Positions 14,183 to 23,844 of a stretch of DNA of 64,000 bases are shown piece after piece. The stretch spans positions 1 through 64,000 of the forward strand of contig NZ_JQDZ01000123.1 of assembly GCF_000764205.1 (NCBI RefSeq). The letters are read 5' to 3'. The stretch is from Thalassotalea sp. ND16A. Its GTDB lineage: Bacteria > Pseudomonadota > Gammaproteobacteria > Enterobacterales > Alteromonadaceae. The stretch's first letter is position 1. Each line of letters starts with the position of its first letter. The notes under the pieces were generated by a model. It searched no databases. It had not been told where the DNA came from and saw nothing but the letters and a program-made list of their open reading frames with translations. The position numbers and the translations under genes are program-made.

Positions 14183-16252
14183 TTAAATTTGTTTTTTAAT
14201 CGCCTTTAACTGAATGTGCATCGCCTTTATCTGAGTTTTTTGCTGTTGCTCAGTTAAGTTTTGATATTCGAGTTGGATAAAACAATCACTTAGCTGGGTA
14301 AAGTTGCTGGCAACATTCGGTAAACTTCGATTCACCAGAACAACAAAATCGCTCACCGACATCGCTTTTGGCTTTTCTAGCCCTTTGCCAATTAACAAGC
14401 TTAATGCTTTTTGATACAGCTTTAACCACGGTGAAAGCCCCTTAACCGGCACTTTTTGTTGCTGTAGTAGCCACAACAATATCATTACCACTGAAAATGC
14501 CAGGCCGATAAGCAGGCCGGTTTTCCACGGCAGCATTTGACCAAACCAGCGCGACAATAATTCTATTTGCTGCTTAGATGAAAAACCAATTACCCATTTT
14601 GTCCATTGATAATCCATGGCGGATAATTTTAATCTTACTGCATTTAACCACTTCGAGTTTTTATAATTTGAAAGGCTAAAAAAGTTGTCACTTAAGCTCG
14701 ACTGTTCGTTGATTAACTGTTGTGAAAAGCCACTCTCAACGCGCTCAGGATCAACGACAGCGGTTGGATCAACCCGTTTCCAGCCGATGCCTTGTAGCCA
14801 GATTTCGGTCCATGCATGGGCTTCATATTGATATATCGAGTAATAGTTTCCCTCGGGGTTGTATTCGCCCCCCATATAGCCCGTCACCATGCGCGCAGGA
14901 ATGCCGGCAGCTCTCATTAAATAGGTAAAGGCACTGGCATAATGTACGCAAAATCCTGTTTTAGTGTCAAAATAGAATTGATCTAAACTATTCGCCACTA
15001 ACGTTGGCGGCTTGAGCGTATAAAAATATTGTTGTTGTCTAAATTGTCCGAGCACCGCTTGCACCAGGTCATTATTATCGGTATACAATTGTCTTAGCCT
15101 GAGCGCTTCTTGCTCTAATCTGGGGTTACTACCCGGCGGATATTGCAGGTTTCTTGCTTTCATTTCCCTGGTTAGCGTTATATCTAAAGGGGCTTCTAAA
15201 AAACTGTTTACCTGGTAACTTAACGTTTGACTGATAATGTCTTTACTTTGCAAGGTAAAGTCCGGTCGCTCAATAATGACGGATTGCGCCATTGGTTGCG
15301 GGTTCACCACCGCAATATCTAAACCAAAAAGCCAACGCCTGAAACTGGGTTGGGCGATCACTTGGTAGCTCAACGAAGGCCCGCTGACTTGTGGTATATA
15401 TTGCTGGCTGTTTTCTGCGTCTAACCAAGCTCGTCGCTTTTTATCTTCGCTGCGTAACCAGCTTGTTCCGTTATATTGATCTAACACCAATGCTCGCCAA
15501 TATAATTGCGAATAGAATGGTTTTTCGTCATTAAAAGTCACCCGAAAAGCCAACTCATTTGAGCGCGCCAAATTGGCAATATCTCCCGGTGTGACATTAT
15601 CGGACAACCCCGTTTTCGCTGAGTTTGCCAAAGGAACTTGCCAAAAAGGTGCTAACCGTGGAAACACAACAAATAACATCAGCGCTAACGGTAAACTTTG
15701 CAGCAGCATTTTGCCACAGCGTGTCAGGATATGAGACACGGTTTCAGTGGGTGAAAAAAAGTGCAGCAGCAAAGCAAAATTAAACACGATGATTAACGCC
15801 AGTACGCTGGTAAAGAGCAGTGATTGTTTGAATATTAACGCAGTAGCAAGAATGAATAAGCCTAATACAACCAACTGATAAAAGTCTTTCCTGCTATTGA
15901 GTTCTAAGGCTTTTAAGGCATAGGAGAAACAAAGCAAATGTAACATCGCCAGTAACAAGCCCAGCTGCATACTGGTGATCGCAATGGCGGTACAGCCGCT
16001 GAGGGTTAATAACAGAAAAATAAACCGCTGAGGCTTACTGCCTGGTTGCCGAATCAGTAAAACTCGCCACGCCAGGCAAATAAATATCGTGGCTAACATC
16101 CAAACGCTTAATTGTTGCGCAACCATCGCGATATTGAAGACTTGGCTGAAGAGTAATAACCAGGCTGTGGTGAGATTGATTTTAAAGAATCGTGTTTTTT
16201 GCTCTACCGCCTGAATTTCTGAGCGGTTACCTAAAAGTAGTGTATTAATCAT
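14183..16252 (-). CDS. tgpA: Transglutaminase-like TgpA membrane protein
   Basis: 689 residues. N-terminal half: DUF3488 with about six membrane helices (residues 25-185). Then a periplasmic transglutaminase core: TKTGFCVHYASAFTYLMRAA (catalytic Cys), YQYEAHAWTEIW (His) and WKRVDPTAVV (Asp). A further helix near 570-590 precedes a DUF4129-like cytosolic tail. TgpA of Pseudomonas is essential and its substrate is unknown. It is the last gene of a minus-strand operon behind DUF58 (5 bp apart) and MoxR, the standard arrangement. Confidence 0.92.
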   Translation of the reverse strand: MINTLLLGNRSEIQAVEQKTRFFKINLTTAWLLLFSQVFNIAMVAQQLSVWMLATIFICLAWRVLLIRQPGSKPQRFIFLLLTLSGCTAIAITSMQLGLLLAMLHLLCFSYALKALELNSRKDFYQLVVLGLFILATALIFKQSLLFTSVLALIIVFNFALLLHFFSPTETVSHILTRCGKMLLQSLPLALMLFVVFPRLAPFWQVPLANSAKTGLSDNVTPGDIANLARSNELAFRVTFNDEKPFYSQLYWRALVLDQYNGTSWLRSEDKKRRAWLDAENSQQYIPQVSGPSLSYQVIAQPSFRRWLFGLDIAVVNPQPMAQSVIIERPDFTLQSKDIISQTLSYQVNSFLEAPLDITLTREMKARNLQYPPGSNPRLEQEALRLRQLYTDNNDLVQAVLGQFRQQQYFYTLKPPTLVANSLDQFYFDTKTGFCVHYASAFTYLMRAAGIPARMVTGYMGGEYNPEGNYYSIYQYEAHAWTEIWLQGIGWKRVDPTAVVDPERVESGFSQQLINEQSSLSDNFFSLSNYKNSKWLNAVRLKLSAMDYQWTKWVIGFSSKQQIELLSRWFGQMLPWKTGLLIGLAFSVVMILLWLLQQQKVPVKGLSPWLKLYQKALSLLIGKGLEKPKAMSVSDFVVLVNRSLPNVASNFTQLSDCFIQLEYQNLTEQQQKTQIKAMHIQLKAIKKQI

Positions 16253-16257
16253 TGCCT

Positions 16258-17301
16258 TTAAGACCTCACACTAAAGTCTGCTAAGGCCGTTAAACATTCA
16301 TGCATATGTTGCAGACCATCATTAGGAGGAATTTTCACTGTGCCCAGGTTAAGGCCAAATTGCTGTGCGGTTTTACTGTATTCAAGGATGATATAGCACA
16401 GCAATTGCAATTTACTTTCAATATCATTGGCGGGCATATCTTGTAAATTTAGCCAACACAAGTTGCCCTGACTTTGTTGATAGTGTTTGGTAAACCTGCC
16501 TTGCCCTTTCGCTAGTTGCTTCCAGGCGATACGGGATAGAGGCTCACCCAACACATAGTTTTTAAGTTCATAAAAATCATCATTGCCGTTGTTGCTGCTG
16601 GTTGCGTTTTCATTACTGTCAAAATCGGCTGACATGGCGGGCAATGCGCCATTAATGGCTTTAATTTTAGGATAAACAATTGCCTGACATTGAAAATCTA
16701 GCCGGGTCCAGGTAATAAATAAACCAAAACAATATTCACTGGATACTTTTAAGCGACCAGGACAAAAACGGCCACGGGTTTTGCCCAAATAAGGCACTTG
16801 CACGGTGTTATTGCCTGGCGAGCAGAGCGGAAGTTGCACGCTGTTTTGTAAATCAAAACTAAAATTAAGGTCAAACCGGCGTTGCGGTGACGTTGTGGTC
16901 ACCACAAAATTCACTGGTTGATCAACATGTCCCCTGCTTTTGTCCTGGGCTTTAATAATCAAACCCGACAGATTAAAAAAACTGGTCATCATCGCAGTGA
17001 TGAATAAACTCGCCATTAAGTAACTGAATAACATAATTATGTTATTTTGATAATTGGTCGCCAATAAAAACAAAAGTAAAACAAAGAACAGATAAGCAAA
17101 GCCAAAACGGGTCGGCATAATAAAGATATTTCGGCTGGTTAATTGATGCTGAGCGGCCGCCGGGATACGGCGAGTTAACCAGGCATTGAATCGACCCTGA
17201 AACAACTGTGTTATTTGCCTTTTTACTTGTGCCGGTAAGCTTGCTGACTTATATTCAGCGTTATTTTCAGAACCCATTAGGTTAGTGCGGACCTGGCTCA
17301 T
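16258..17301 (-). CDS. DUF58-domain membrane protein
   Basis: 347 residues. Two adjacent membrane helices (about residues 68-110) follow a basic N-terminus, then an extracytoplasmic beta stretch, and a C-terminal DUF58 module with the signature FYELKNYVLGEPLSRIAWKQLAKGQG (about residues 240-265). DUF58 proteins work with a MoxR ATPase and a transglutaminase-like partner, which flank it here. Its exact role is unknown. Confidence 0.9.
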   Translation of the reverse strand: MSQVRTNLMGSENNAEYKSASLPAQVKRQITQLFQGRFNAWLTRRIPAAAQHQLTSRNIFIMPTRFGFAYLFFVLLLFLLATNYQNNIIMLFSYLMASLFITAMMTSFFNLSGLIIKAQDKSRGHVDQPVNFVVTTTSPQRRFDLNFSFDLQNSVQLPLCSPGNNTVQVPYLGKTRGRFCPGRLKVSSEYCFGLFITWTRLDFQCQAIVYPKIKAINGALPAMSADFDSNENATSSNNGNDDFYELKNYVLGEPLSRIAWKQLAKGQGRFTKHYQQSQGNLCWLNLQDMPANDIESKLQLLCYIILEYSKTAQQFGLNLGTVKIPPNDGLQHMHECLTALADFSVRS

Positions 17302-17329
17302 AATGACTTATACCTGTTCATATTTAACT

Positions 17330-18277
17330 TTAACAATTAAGTGGGTTAAGCACATCAACCTGTTGTAGTATTTGCTTAGCAATATTATCGGCTTGCAGAT
17401 GATCGCCAAAATGGGAAAATTCTTCGGTACCGGTTTCAATTCGGTGTAAACAAACCGCCATAAACACCGCCTGAACATCTTCCGGTAAAACATAATCTCT
17501 GTTTTCCATAAAAGCCCATGCTTTTGCTGCGCCCAATAGCGCTTTGCCTGCCCGTGGCGATAACGGTTTCGCATTAACATCAGCTTGCCGACTCACCTGA
17601 CACAAAGCAATAATGTACTCAAGAATACTGTTTGCCGCCGTTACTTTGCTAGTAGCCTGCTGCATCTGCTGTAATTGTTCGGGCGAAATGCATGCGGTTA
17701 ACTGAGTTAATGTTTGATGATTGTCTTCGCTCAGTAAAATGCGTTTTTCAGCGTCAACGCCAGGGAAACCTAGCGAAATCCGCATCATAAAACGGTCAAG
17801 TTGTGACTCAGGTAAAGGATACGTGCCGGAGTGGAACAAAGGATTTTGCGTTGCGATAACAAAAAATGGACTGGGTAACGCATGAGTTGTACCGTCAATG
17901 CTAACTCGCCTCTCTTCCATGGCTTCTAATAACGCACTTTGTGTTTTCGGACTGGCTCGGTTAATTTCATCGGCTAAAACCAGTTGATTAAATATCGCGC
18001 CTTTATGGAGCTCAAAACTTTTATTGTCACTATTATAAATCGAAACCCCGATCACATCTGCCGGTAACAGATCACTGGTAAATTGGGTTCTTTGATAACT
18101 CAAGCCTAACGTTTTAGCCAACACTTGCGCTAACGTGGTTTTGCCCATGCCGGGCAAGTCTTCAATTAAAATATGCCCTCTGGCCAATAAGCAGGCGAGT
18201 GACAATTTAATTTCTTGCGGCTTGCCTAAAACAACAGAGCCTACCTGGGATAAAATAGTTGCAATCAAAGTTTGCAT
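17330..18277 (-). CDS. MoxR-family AAA+ ATPase
   Basis: About 315 residues. Walker A GMGKTTL in LIEDLPGMGKTTLAQ, Walker B LVLADEINRASPKTQSALLEA, sensor 1 ATQNP and the C-terminal lid with PRAGKALLGAAKAWA are all present. MoxR ATPases act as chaperones that mature partner proteins. It heads the operon with DUF58 and TgpA. The start may be ATG 18277 or an in-frame GTG/TTG 6-9 bp earlier, nearer to an AAGG. Confidence 0.93.
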   Translation of the reverse strand: MQTLIATILSQVGSVVLGKPQEIKLSLACLLARGHILIEDLPGMGKTTLAQVLAKTLGLSYQRTQFTSDLLPADVIGVSIYNSDNKSFELHKGAIFNQLVLADEINRASPKTQSALLEAMEERRVSIDGTTHALPSPFFVIATQNPLFHSGTYPLPESQLDRFMMRISLGFPGVDAEKRILLSEDNHQTLTQLTACISPEQLQQMQQATSKVTAANSILEYIIALCQVSRQADVNAKPLSPRAGKALLGAAKAWAFMENRDYVLPEDVQAVFMAVCLHRIETGTEEFSHFGDHLQADNIAKQILQQVDVLNPLNC

Positions 18278-18448
18278 ACACACCAATACCTTTTCTTTTT
18301 ATATAATCGATACGGTAGCACCAATTGCACCAAGTTTTCATTGTTTTTATCTGAGGATAGCAAGTTGATTAAATATTGATCGTTGCAGACTCTAATGTTG
18401 TATGCAAAAGTATCCGTATTATTAGGCCATTTGGAGATATCATTTGCT

Positions 18449-19030
18449 ATGAAATCGTATTTGTCGCTACTCTCTGAGGTTCGAGCCTGCACCCTTTGCA
18501 AGCCGCACTTGTCGCTAGGTCCAAGGCCGGTTCTGCAGTTGCATCCGCAAGCAAAAATACTGATTGCTGGGCAAGCACCGGGCAAAAAGGTGCATGAGTC
18601 AGGCGTGCCGTTTGATGATGCCAGCGGCAATCGTTTACGCGAGTGGCTGGGGGTGACACGTGAGGTATTCTACGATCCGGAACAAATTGCTATCTTGCCG
18701 ATGGGCTTTTGTTTTCCAGGTTCAGGAAAGTCTGGAGATTTACCGCCACGACCCGAGTGTGCGCCGGCCTGGCGAAACCAGCTGCTTCAACAACTTGGTA
18801 ATTTGGAAATTACCTTGGTGATTGGACAGTACGCACAGGCCTATCATTTAGCGGACGCAGGTTTGTCGGTGACCGAACGGGTAAAGTCGTGGCGAACTTA
18901 TTGGCCAGATATGGTTCCGCTGCCACACCCCAGCCCGAGAAACAACCTTTGGCTGCGTCGAAATCCGTGGTTTGAAACCGAGGTGTTACCACCCCTTCGA
19001 CAACGGATATCGGCTATTCTCGCCCGCTGA
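18449..19030 (+). CDS. Uracil-DNA glycosylase-superfamily protein
   Basis: 193 residues from ATG 18449. The open frame reaches further up, but EVRACTLCKPHLSLGPRPVLQL is the usual opening of this UDG-like clade. Motifs: ILIAGQAPGKKVHESGVPFDDASGNRLREWLG (motif 1, GxAPG), LPMGFCFPG, and PLPHPSPRNNLW (motif with HPSPRN). Family members remove uracil or act as putative base-excision enzymes. The first helix has two Cys (ACTLC); an Fe-S cluster as in UDG families 4/5 is not certain. Stand-alone gene divergent from moxR. Confidence 0.88.
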   Translation: MKSYLSLLSEVRACTLCKPHLSLGPRPVLQLHPQAKILIAGQAPGKKVHESGVPFDDASGNRLREWLGVTREVFYDPEQIAILPMGFCFPGSGKSGDLPPRPECAPAWRNQLLQQLGNLEITLVIGQYAQAYHLADAGLSVTERVKSWRTYWPDMVPLPHPSPRNNLWLRRNPWFETEVLPPLRQRISAILAR

Positions 19031-19112
19031 ACGCACATAATTAGCTGTTGATCGGTAGCTAATTCGTTGTTAACGTTCAGTTGATTGGGATGAGATTTAC
19101 TTTGGAGCGCAA

Positions 19113-19835
19113 ATGGGGTTTAAATTTTGGTTTACGAGATTTATCAAGGTGTTCTTGGCAATCACAGCTGTTCTATTTATTGTCGAATTGCTAAAGCAGC
19201 ATTCCGTTCAACAATCGCTTATGTTTGCCGTTACCTGGGCCTTCATTACCACAGCGATATTTGTCGGTTCAAGACTCTATCAACCCCGCAAAGGCATTGA
19301 ATGTGCACTGTGTAATGATACCCCGGAAACGAATGATAATAATATAAAAAAACATGGAGTTAAAATGAAAGTTTGGTTATCAATGTTGGTTAGTTTCATG
19401 CTGTTACTGCCCTTCCCGGCCCGTTCAGCAGAGCAAGAGTTTAATTATGATGATTTCATTAATAACTATTTTGCCGCATGGGTGAATGTGCAAAACCCCA
19501 AGGCTAGCACCGATGATTTAGAACATTATTTGTCTTTTTTAACCGACGATGTTGGTTATCAACATTTGCCTTATTCGACTGATGATAGTCGCCAAGAGGA
19601 TGGTAAAAAAGGGCTGCGCAAAGGCATGACCTATTATTTAGGTATCCATACCGAATATTCGGCCAAACTCACCAATACTGCCTATGGGCATAACGTGATT
19701 ATGATTGAGTTTGATACCCAGGCAAAAGGGGTACACCCAGATAATGGTCAACTGATGACGTTTAATCACCATTCTTTTGAGGTGTTAGAAATTGACAATG
19801 GCAAAGTATCTGTGATCCGTCATTACAGCAAATAA
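19113..19835 (+). CDS. Two-helix membrane leader joined to a secreted SnoaL-like protein
   Basis: Residues 1-70 hold two membrane helices (ITAVLFIVELL and SLMFAVTWAFITTAIFVG). Residue 85 (ATG 19365, with GGAGT 6 bp upstream) starts a second, complete signal peptide MKVWLSMLVSFMLLLPFPARSA. This is followed by an NTF2/SnoaL-like domain (NYFAAWVNVQNPKASTDDLEHYLSFLTDD ... VIRHYSK). Both start sites have a ribosome site, so the locus may give two proteins from one frame, or two genes may have fused. Function unknown. Confidence 0.7.
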   Translation: MGFKFWFTRFIKVFLAITAVLFIVELLKQHSVQQSLMFAVTWAFITTAIFVGSRLYQPRKGIECALCNDTPETNDNNIKKHGVKMKVWLSMLVSFMLLLPFPARSAEQEFNYDDFINNYFAAWVNVQNPKASTDDLEHYLSFLTDDVGYQHLPYSTDDSRQEDGKKGLRKGMTYYLGIHTEYSAKLTNTAYGHNVIMIEFDTQAKGVHPDNGQLMTFNHHSFEVLEIDNGKVSVIRHYSK

Positions 19836-19847
19836 TTCAGACCATAA

Positions 19848-19899
19848 AATGTTAAAGCGGAGCCAATTACCACTGACAGTAATCGCTCCGCATAACATT
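19848..19899. terminator. Shared hairpin between convergent genes
   Basis: AATGTTAAAGCGGAGC (19848-19863) pairs with GCTCCGCATAACATT (19885-19899), a 14-15 bp stem with a 21-nt loop between the SnoaL and merR stops. No long T run, so termination strength is uncertain. Confidence 0.5.
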
Positions 19900-19965
19900 T
19901 CAGGCAAAGAAGATAGGGGCTTTATTTGAGCGTTATGCGTTTAACTCCCCGCTTCAGCACCTTCA

Positions 19966-20478
19966 CTATAGCCCCCTTATTTTTACTATTTCATCCTTAG
20001 CAATGCCCAGAGATTCTAAAAATAATTGATGCTCTTCCGGCTCCATCTTTTCAAAGTTTTTATGCCAGTTTGTCATGTCATTCTCACTAAACCCGGTAGC
20101 TTTCATAATTTCTACCCAACGTTCTTTGGTAACCATGTTTTTCTCCACTAGTTCAGGTTGTTGTAGCAGCGCTACGATAGCGCTTTGCTGTTTGCGGAGT
20201 GCCAAAATGTTATATTCAAGCTTTTCAAATTGTGCTTTCAATATTTCTGCTTGGCAAACTTCACTTTCGTGATCAAGAAGTGTTTCTATTTCTGCAACAG
20301 GTATGCCAAAAGAGCGAAAACGAATGATGTCGTTAAGCCGGTTAATCTCACTTTCCCCGTACCACCGATAGCCATTTTCTGAGCGTACCGTTGGTTCTAG
20401 CAAGCCGGCACGCTCGTAATAAAGTATGGTTGCACGTGACACCTTGCACGTTTTAGCGAGTTTGGTTACTGTAAACAT
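19966..20478 (-). CDS. MerR-family transcriptional regulator
   Basis: 170 residues from ATG 20478, with AAGGAA upstream; longer reading starts are within the promoter. N-terminal winged helix MFTVTKLAKTCKVSRATILYYERAGLLEP with the RWYGESEINRL wing, then a helical dimerisation region and a C-terminal acidic segment FSENDMTNWHKNFEKMEPEEH. No metal-binding cysteine pair, so not a metal sensor of the MerR/CueR type. Autoregulated promoter upstream. The partner target is not evident. Confidence 0.9.
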   Translation of the reverse strand: MFTVTKLAKTCKVSRATILYYERAGLLEPTVRSENGYRWYGESEINRLNDIIRFRSFGIPVAEIETLLDHESEVCQAEILKAQFEKLEYNILALRKQQSAIVALLQQPELVEKNMVTKERWVEIMKATGFSENDMTNWHKNFEKMEPEEHQLFLESLGIAKDEIVKIRGL

Positions 20479-20506
20479 AATATTCCTTTTTCCTAACCGC
20501 ACGACT

Positions 20507-20537
20507 ACTATCAACCCTGAACCTATAGACGGGTCAA
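20507..20537 (-). promoter_or_regulatory. MerR-type promoter with 19-bp spacer
   Basis: On the minus strand TTGACC (20537-20532) and GATAGT (20512-20507) are separated by exactly 19 bp, and the spacer carries the dyad ACCC...GGGT. The long spacer is the classical substrate for MerR-type activation; here it drives the merR gene itself. Confidence 0.75.
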
Positions 20538-20687
20538 GCAAAGTTAGTATAGTATTTTTGCTGTAAAATAAGTTGCTCTAAATGGCAAATGCTCAGCAGC
20601 AGAGTAACTGTGAGGTTTATAAAAGTGGTAGTTATTTGTTATCTTGGTAAAGACTATTAACAACTCAAGATAGTTAGGATAAATTAA

Positions 20688-21461
20688 ATGGTATTCGAGA
20701 AACGTTCATCTTTGTTTTTTAGAAGAATAACGGCAAGCGGTACATTACTGCTTGCTATGGTTTGGCAACATGCGTTTGCCGTTGAAAGCCAAGCGGCAGA
20801 TATGTACACAAAAGCGGTGCAACACGAAAAAAGATTAAGCAAAGACATCGAGTTCGACAAAAAAAGAAAACCCGCCGATATTTTACCATTCACTCAAATA
20901 AAAACCGGTGATTCGGTTTTAGAATTGGGGGCTGGCGGTGGTTATACCACCGAGCTGGTATCCTGGTTAGTGGGTGATACGGGCAAGGTGTATGCTCACT
21001 TTCTTTATAATAAAGCGCGCTTAAAAGATAATCGACTAGCGAATGTAATACCGCTGCGTGATCATTCACTGATAGAACACAATACTGTGCTAGAGGAGAT
21101 AAATGTCGGCGAAAATGATTTAGATGCCATCATTATTTTCTTTGTTCTGCATGATATTTATCTTAACTCGGAAATGAGCGAGCAATTATTAACGACTCTC
21201 TACTCATCGCTTAAGCCAGGAGGAAAGTTAATCATCCTCGACAATGCGGCAAAACCTGACGAAGGACTTTCCCAAATTGGCACGCTGCATCGAATCGGTG
21301 AAAATTTTGTCAAAGAGGAATTTGTCAAAGCTGGCTTTGTCATCGACCAGACAACTGATGTACTCAGAAATAAAGCCGATCAGCACACCAAGCCTTGGGG
21401 CGATTTTAACGGGTTGCAAGATAGGTTTGCCATCCGTTTTAAGAAACCTGAAAGTTTGTAA
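20688..21461 (+). CDS. Exported SAM-dependent methyltransferase-like protein
   Basis: 257 residues. N-terminal hydrophobic stretch (ASGTLLLAMVWQHAFAVES) looks like a signal peptide. Then a class I methyltransferase domain: SVLELGAGGGYTTELVSW (motif I, about residues 82-99), ENDLDAIIIFFVLHDI (motif IV) and SLKPGGKLIILDN (post-IV). This COG4798-like family is often predicted to be exported although SAM is cytosolic, so its activity is unproven. It is divergent from merR with a 200-bp gap. Confidence 0.8.
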   Translation: MVFEKRSSLFFRRITASGTLLLAMVWQHAFAVESQAADMYTKAVQHEKRLSKDIEFDKKRKPADILPFTQIKTGDSVLELGAGGGYTTELVSWLVGDTGKVYAHFLYNKARLKDNRLANVIPLRDHSLIEHNTVLEEINVGENDLDAIIIFFVLHDIYLNSEMSEQLLTTLYSSLKPGGKLIILDNAAKPDEGLSQIGTLHRIGENFVKEEFVKAGFVIDQTTDVLRNKADQHTKPWGDFNGLQDRFAIRFKKPESL

Positions 21462-21528
21462 ACCAGTGTTGCGGCATTTTACGGTTACGCCGATGCCGCG
21501 ATAACAACCTAATAGAAAAGGAAAATTC

Positions 21529-21807
21529 ATGTTAAAAAAAGCCCTGTTGTTCGCACCCCTATTTTTTCTTAGTGGTTGTCTTGTTGTTCCTGAAACGGAT
21601 CAAAGCCAAGAGTATCAATGCGCATTATCAACAGACAAAAAGGTGCTGAAATTAGTCAACTTAACCGAGGGTGACACTAGCTTCTATGAATGGAATGATG
21701 AGCTGTTGGCGATTATTTCAGTGCCGACCTCGGCCATAATTTCAGGTACTTATGTGTTGGTTAACAATGTCTATCACATTGGTGAAAAATACATTAAATG
21801 CAGTTAA
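21529..21807 (+). CDS. Small lipoprotein
   Basis: 92 residues. LFFLSGC lipobox (Cys17) and a short mature part with one cysteine pair (YQCALS and IKCS). GAAAAGGAAAATTC precedes the ATG. Not recognised; probably envelope-anchored. Confidence 0.7.
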   Translation: MLKKALLFAPLFFLSGCLVVPETDQSQEYQCALSTDKKVLKLVNLTEGDTSFYEWNDELLAIISVPTSAIISGTYVLVNNVYHIGEKYIKCS

Positions 21808-21852
21808 GCCCTAGTTCATCAAATTTCAAAATAGTTTAATAAGGAAAGTTCA

Positions 21853-22491
21853 TTGTACCAATTGTATTACTATCCGTTGAATGCCAGCATGGCGCCTCAC
21901 TTTGTTCTTGAAGAGTTAAAGGTCGACTATGAATTGATCACTGTGGATAGAAAGAGCAATGCGCAAAAATCTAGCGATTACTTAGCATTAAATCCTGCTG
22001 GCAGGATCCCAACGTTAATTGCCGATAAGTTGGTTATTTTTGAAAGCCCAGCCATTTGTATTCACTTGGCCGAAACTCATCCTTCAGCCAATTTAATTCC
22101 CCCAGTTGGCGACCCGAATAGAGCACTTTTTTTGCAATGGATGATGTATTTAACGAATACGGTGCAAGCTGAACTTATGGTTTATTTTTATCCGCAAAAG
22201 CATACCACGGATACTAGTTCAGCGAGCCATATTGCCACAGCTCAAGAGCAGAGAATAACGGAGATGTTTGAACTTCTTGATGATGAATTAGAGAACAAAG
22301 ATTTTCTGGTGGGGAACAGCATTTCTGTTTGTGACCATTTTTTATTTATGCTCGCGGTGTGGGCTGATGAATTTAATAAGCCACCTTTGTCTTTTAACAA
22401 CCTTTCCCGGTATCTCTGCAATTTAGCGAAACGTGATGCAATTATTAAGGTGTGTAAGCAAGAAAATCTTAGCCTTAAAAATTATCAGTAA
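21853..22491 (+). CDS. Glutathione S-transferase family protein
   Basis: 212 residues, starting with TTG at 21853 after AAGGAAAG (21841). Thioredoxin-fold half: YQLYYYPLNASMAPHFVLEELKVDYELI, then NPAGRIPTLIADKLVIFESPAICIHLAE with the cis-Pro and ES motif. A helical C-terminal domain follows with a DHFLFMLAVW segment. It probably uses glutathione in detoxification; substrate unknown. Confidence 0.88.
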   Translation: MYQLYYYPLNASMAPHFVLEELKVDYELITVDRKSNAQKSSDYLALNPAGRIPTLIADKLVIFESPAICIHLAETHPSANLIPPVGDPNRALFLQWMMYLTNTVQAELMVYFYPQKHTTDTSSASHIATAQEQRITEMFELLDDELENKDFLVGNSISVCDHFLFMLAVWADEFNKPPLSFNNLSRYLCNLAKRDAIIKVCKQENLSLKNYQ

Positions 22492-22629
22492 GTTGCTTAC
22501 TTTTGAACACTTTAGCACTTTCATATTCCATGTCGGTTTATCGTCGGCTTATTGTCAGGGAGTTGTCGTGGTATTTATTCCCTTTTAACGGGATGATTTT
22601 CCTGACTTTTTTAATGTGGGATTACAGTT

Positions 22630-23316
22630 ATGACAATTTCTAAAACAAAAATAATTCAGTTACGCAAAGATCGCGGTTGGTCACAAGAAAAATTGGCGGC
22701 CATTGCCAGCTTGAGTGAAAGGACCATTCAACGAATTGAAAAGGATGGCACTTGTTCTTTAGACAGCAAAATGGCGTTGGCTACGGCGTTTGAGCTATCT
22801 CCGGCTGAATTGTCAGCCAGCGATGAAAAATATGTTCAGGAAAGTGCGGTCAAAACCGATTGGAGTGGTGCCTTTGGTTTATTAATACTGGGTATGGCGA
22901 TACCACTTATCATTTTGCTCACCGGTACTAATGGCCCTTGGGAAGTCGCTAGCTTTACTATCGTTATCGGCTTAACGGTGATTTTGTCGATCATGACTTA
23001 TGGTGCTCGCAATACCCATAAGTTATTTGATAAAACCTCGTGGATTGTTCGCTATCCAACGCGAGTTTCAGGCCTGAATGAATTAATTGTGCAAGCCCAA
23101 ACCGCCATTAGTAATGCTTATATAATCGGCGTTGTTGCCTCTGTGGTCACCACCATTACGTTAGCGGTGCACAAACCTGAGATGTTAGGTAACTATCAGG
23201 CTTTTATTGCCGTGGTATTGAAACCGATTTTATACGCGATACTTTTTTCAGAATTTTGGTTTCGACCGTATAAACGAAAAATGGAAAAAATGTTACGTTG
23301 TCAATTAGGGGAATAA
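22630..23316 (+). CDS. XRE-family helix-turn-helix regulator with membrane domain
   Basis: 228 residues. Helix-turn-helix at residues 6-60 (LRKDRGWSQEKLAAIASLSERTIQRIE), then four membrane helices (about 80-98, 104-125, 155-178, 190-210). The architecture is a DNA-binding domain tethered to the membrane. Ligand and targets unknown. Confidence 0.8.
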   Translation: MTISKTKIIQLRKDRGWSQEKLAAIASLSERTIQRIEKDGTCSLDSKMALATAFELSPAELSASDEKYVQESAVKTDWSGAFGLLILGMAIPLIILLTGTNGPWEVASFTIVIGLTVILSIMTYGARNTHKLFDKTSWIVRYPTRVSGLNELIVQAQTAISNAYIIGVVASVVTTITLAVHKPEMLGNYQAFIAVVLKPILYAILFSEFWFRPYKRKMEKMLRCQLGE

Positions 23317-23405
23317 TTTTGGGGTGCTATATGCAGGTTGTATTCTTACTTAATGGCGTCTTGATATTAAACTGATTAAAAAGAAAACGATAATAATGGG
23401 AAATT

Positions 23406-23831
23406 ATGAAAGTTCATTTATTAGGATCGAACCAAGAGCTCGATGGCGTAGCAAAGGTGTTACTGCAATTGCGGCCGCAATATTCATCAGCAACAATTAT
23501 TGAGCAAATCAAACAACAGCAACAGTCAGGTTATCAACTGGCATATGTAACAGAAAAAGGTGAAGTTACCTGCGTTGCCGGCTTTGTGGTTGGTGAAAAG
23601 CTGGCTTGGGGCAAACACATTTACATTGATGATTTGGTAACCTGTGAACAGCACAGATCAACAGGGGCCGGTAGTCTTTTGATCAATTGGCTTAAAGACT
23701 ATGGTCAGCAAATTGGCGCTAAGCAGTTACATTTGGATTCTGGTGTACAACGATTTCCAGCACATCGATTTTATTTGAGAGAGCGGTTTGATATTGCCAG
23801 TCACCATTTCTCCTTCAGTATTGATAGTTAA
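23406..23831 (+). CDS. GNAT-family N-acetyltransferase
   Basis: 141 residues. Core: QLAYVTEKGEVTCVAGFVV (N-terminal strands), IYIDDLVTCEQHRSTGAGSLLINWL (acetyl-CoA loop, HRSTGAG) and the FPAHRFYLRERFDI C-terminal motif. These are the usual GNAT elements. Substrate not predictable. Confidence 0.85.
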   Translation: MKVHLLGSNQELDGVAKVLLQLRPQYSSATIIEQIKQQQQSGYQLAYVTEKGEVTCVAGFVVGEKLAWGKHIYIDDLVTCEQHRSTGAGSLLINWLKDYGQQIGAKQLHLDSGVQRFPAHRFYLRERFDIASHHFSFSIDS

Positions 23832-23844
23832 TAAGGAGTAAACA

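Noticed and set aside
14722-14928. Plus-strand reading frame inside tgpA
   Set aside because: Lies entirely within a well supported gene on the other strand with no independent features.
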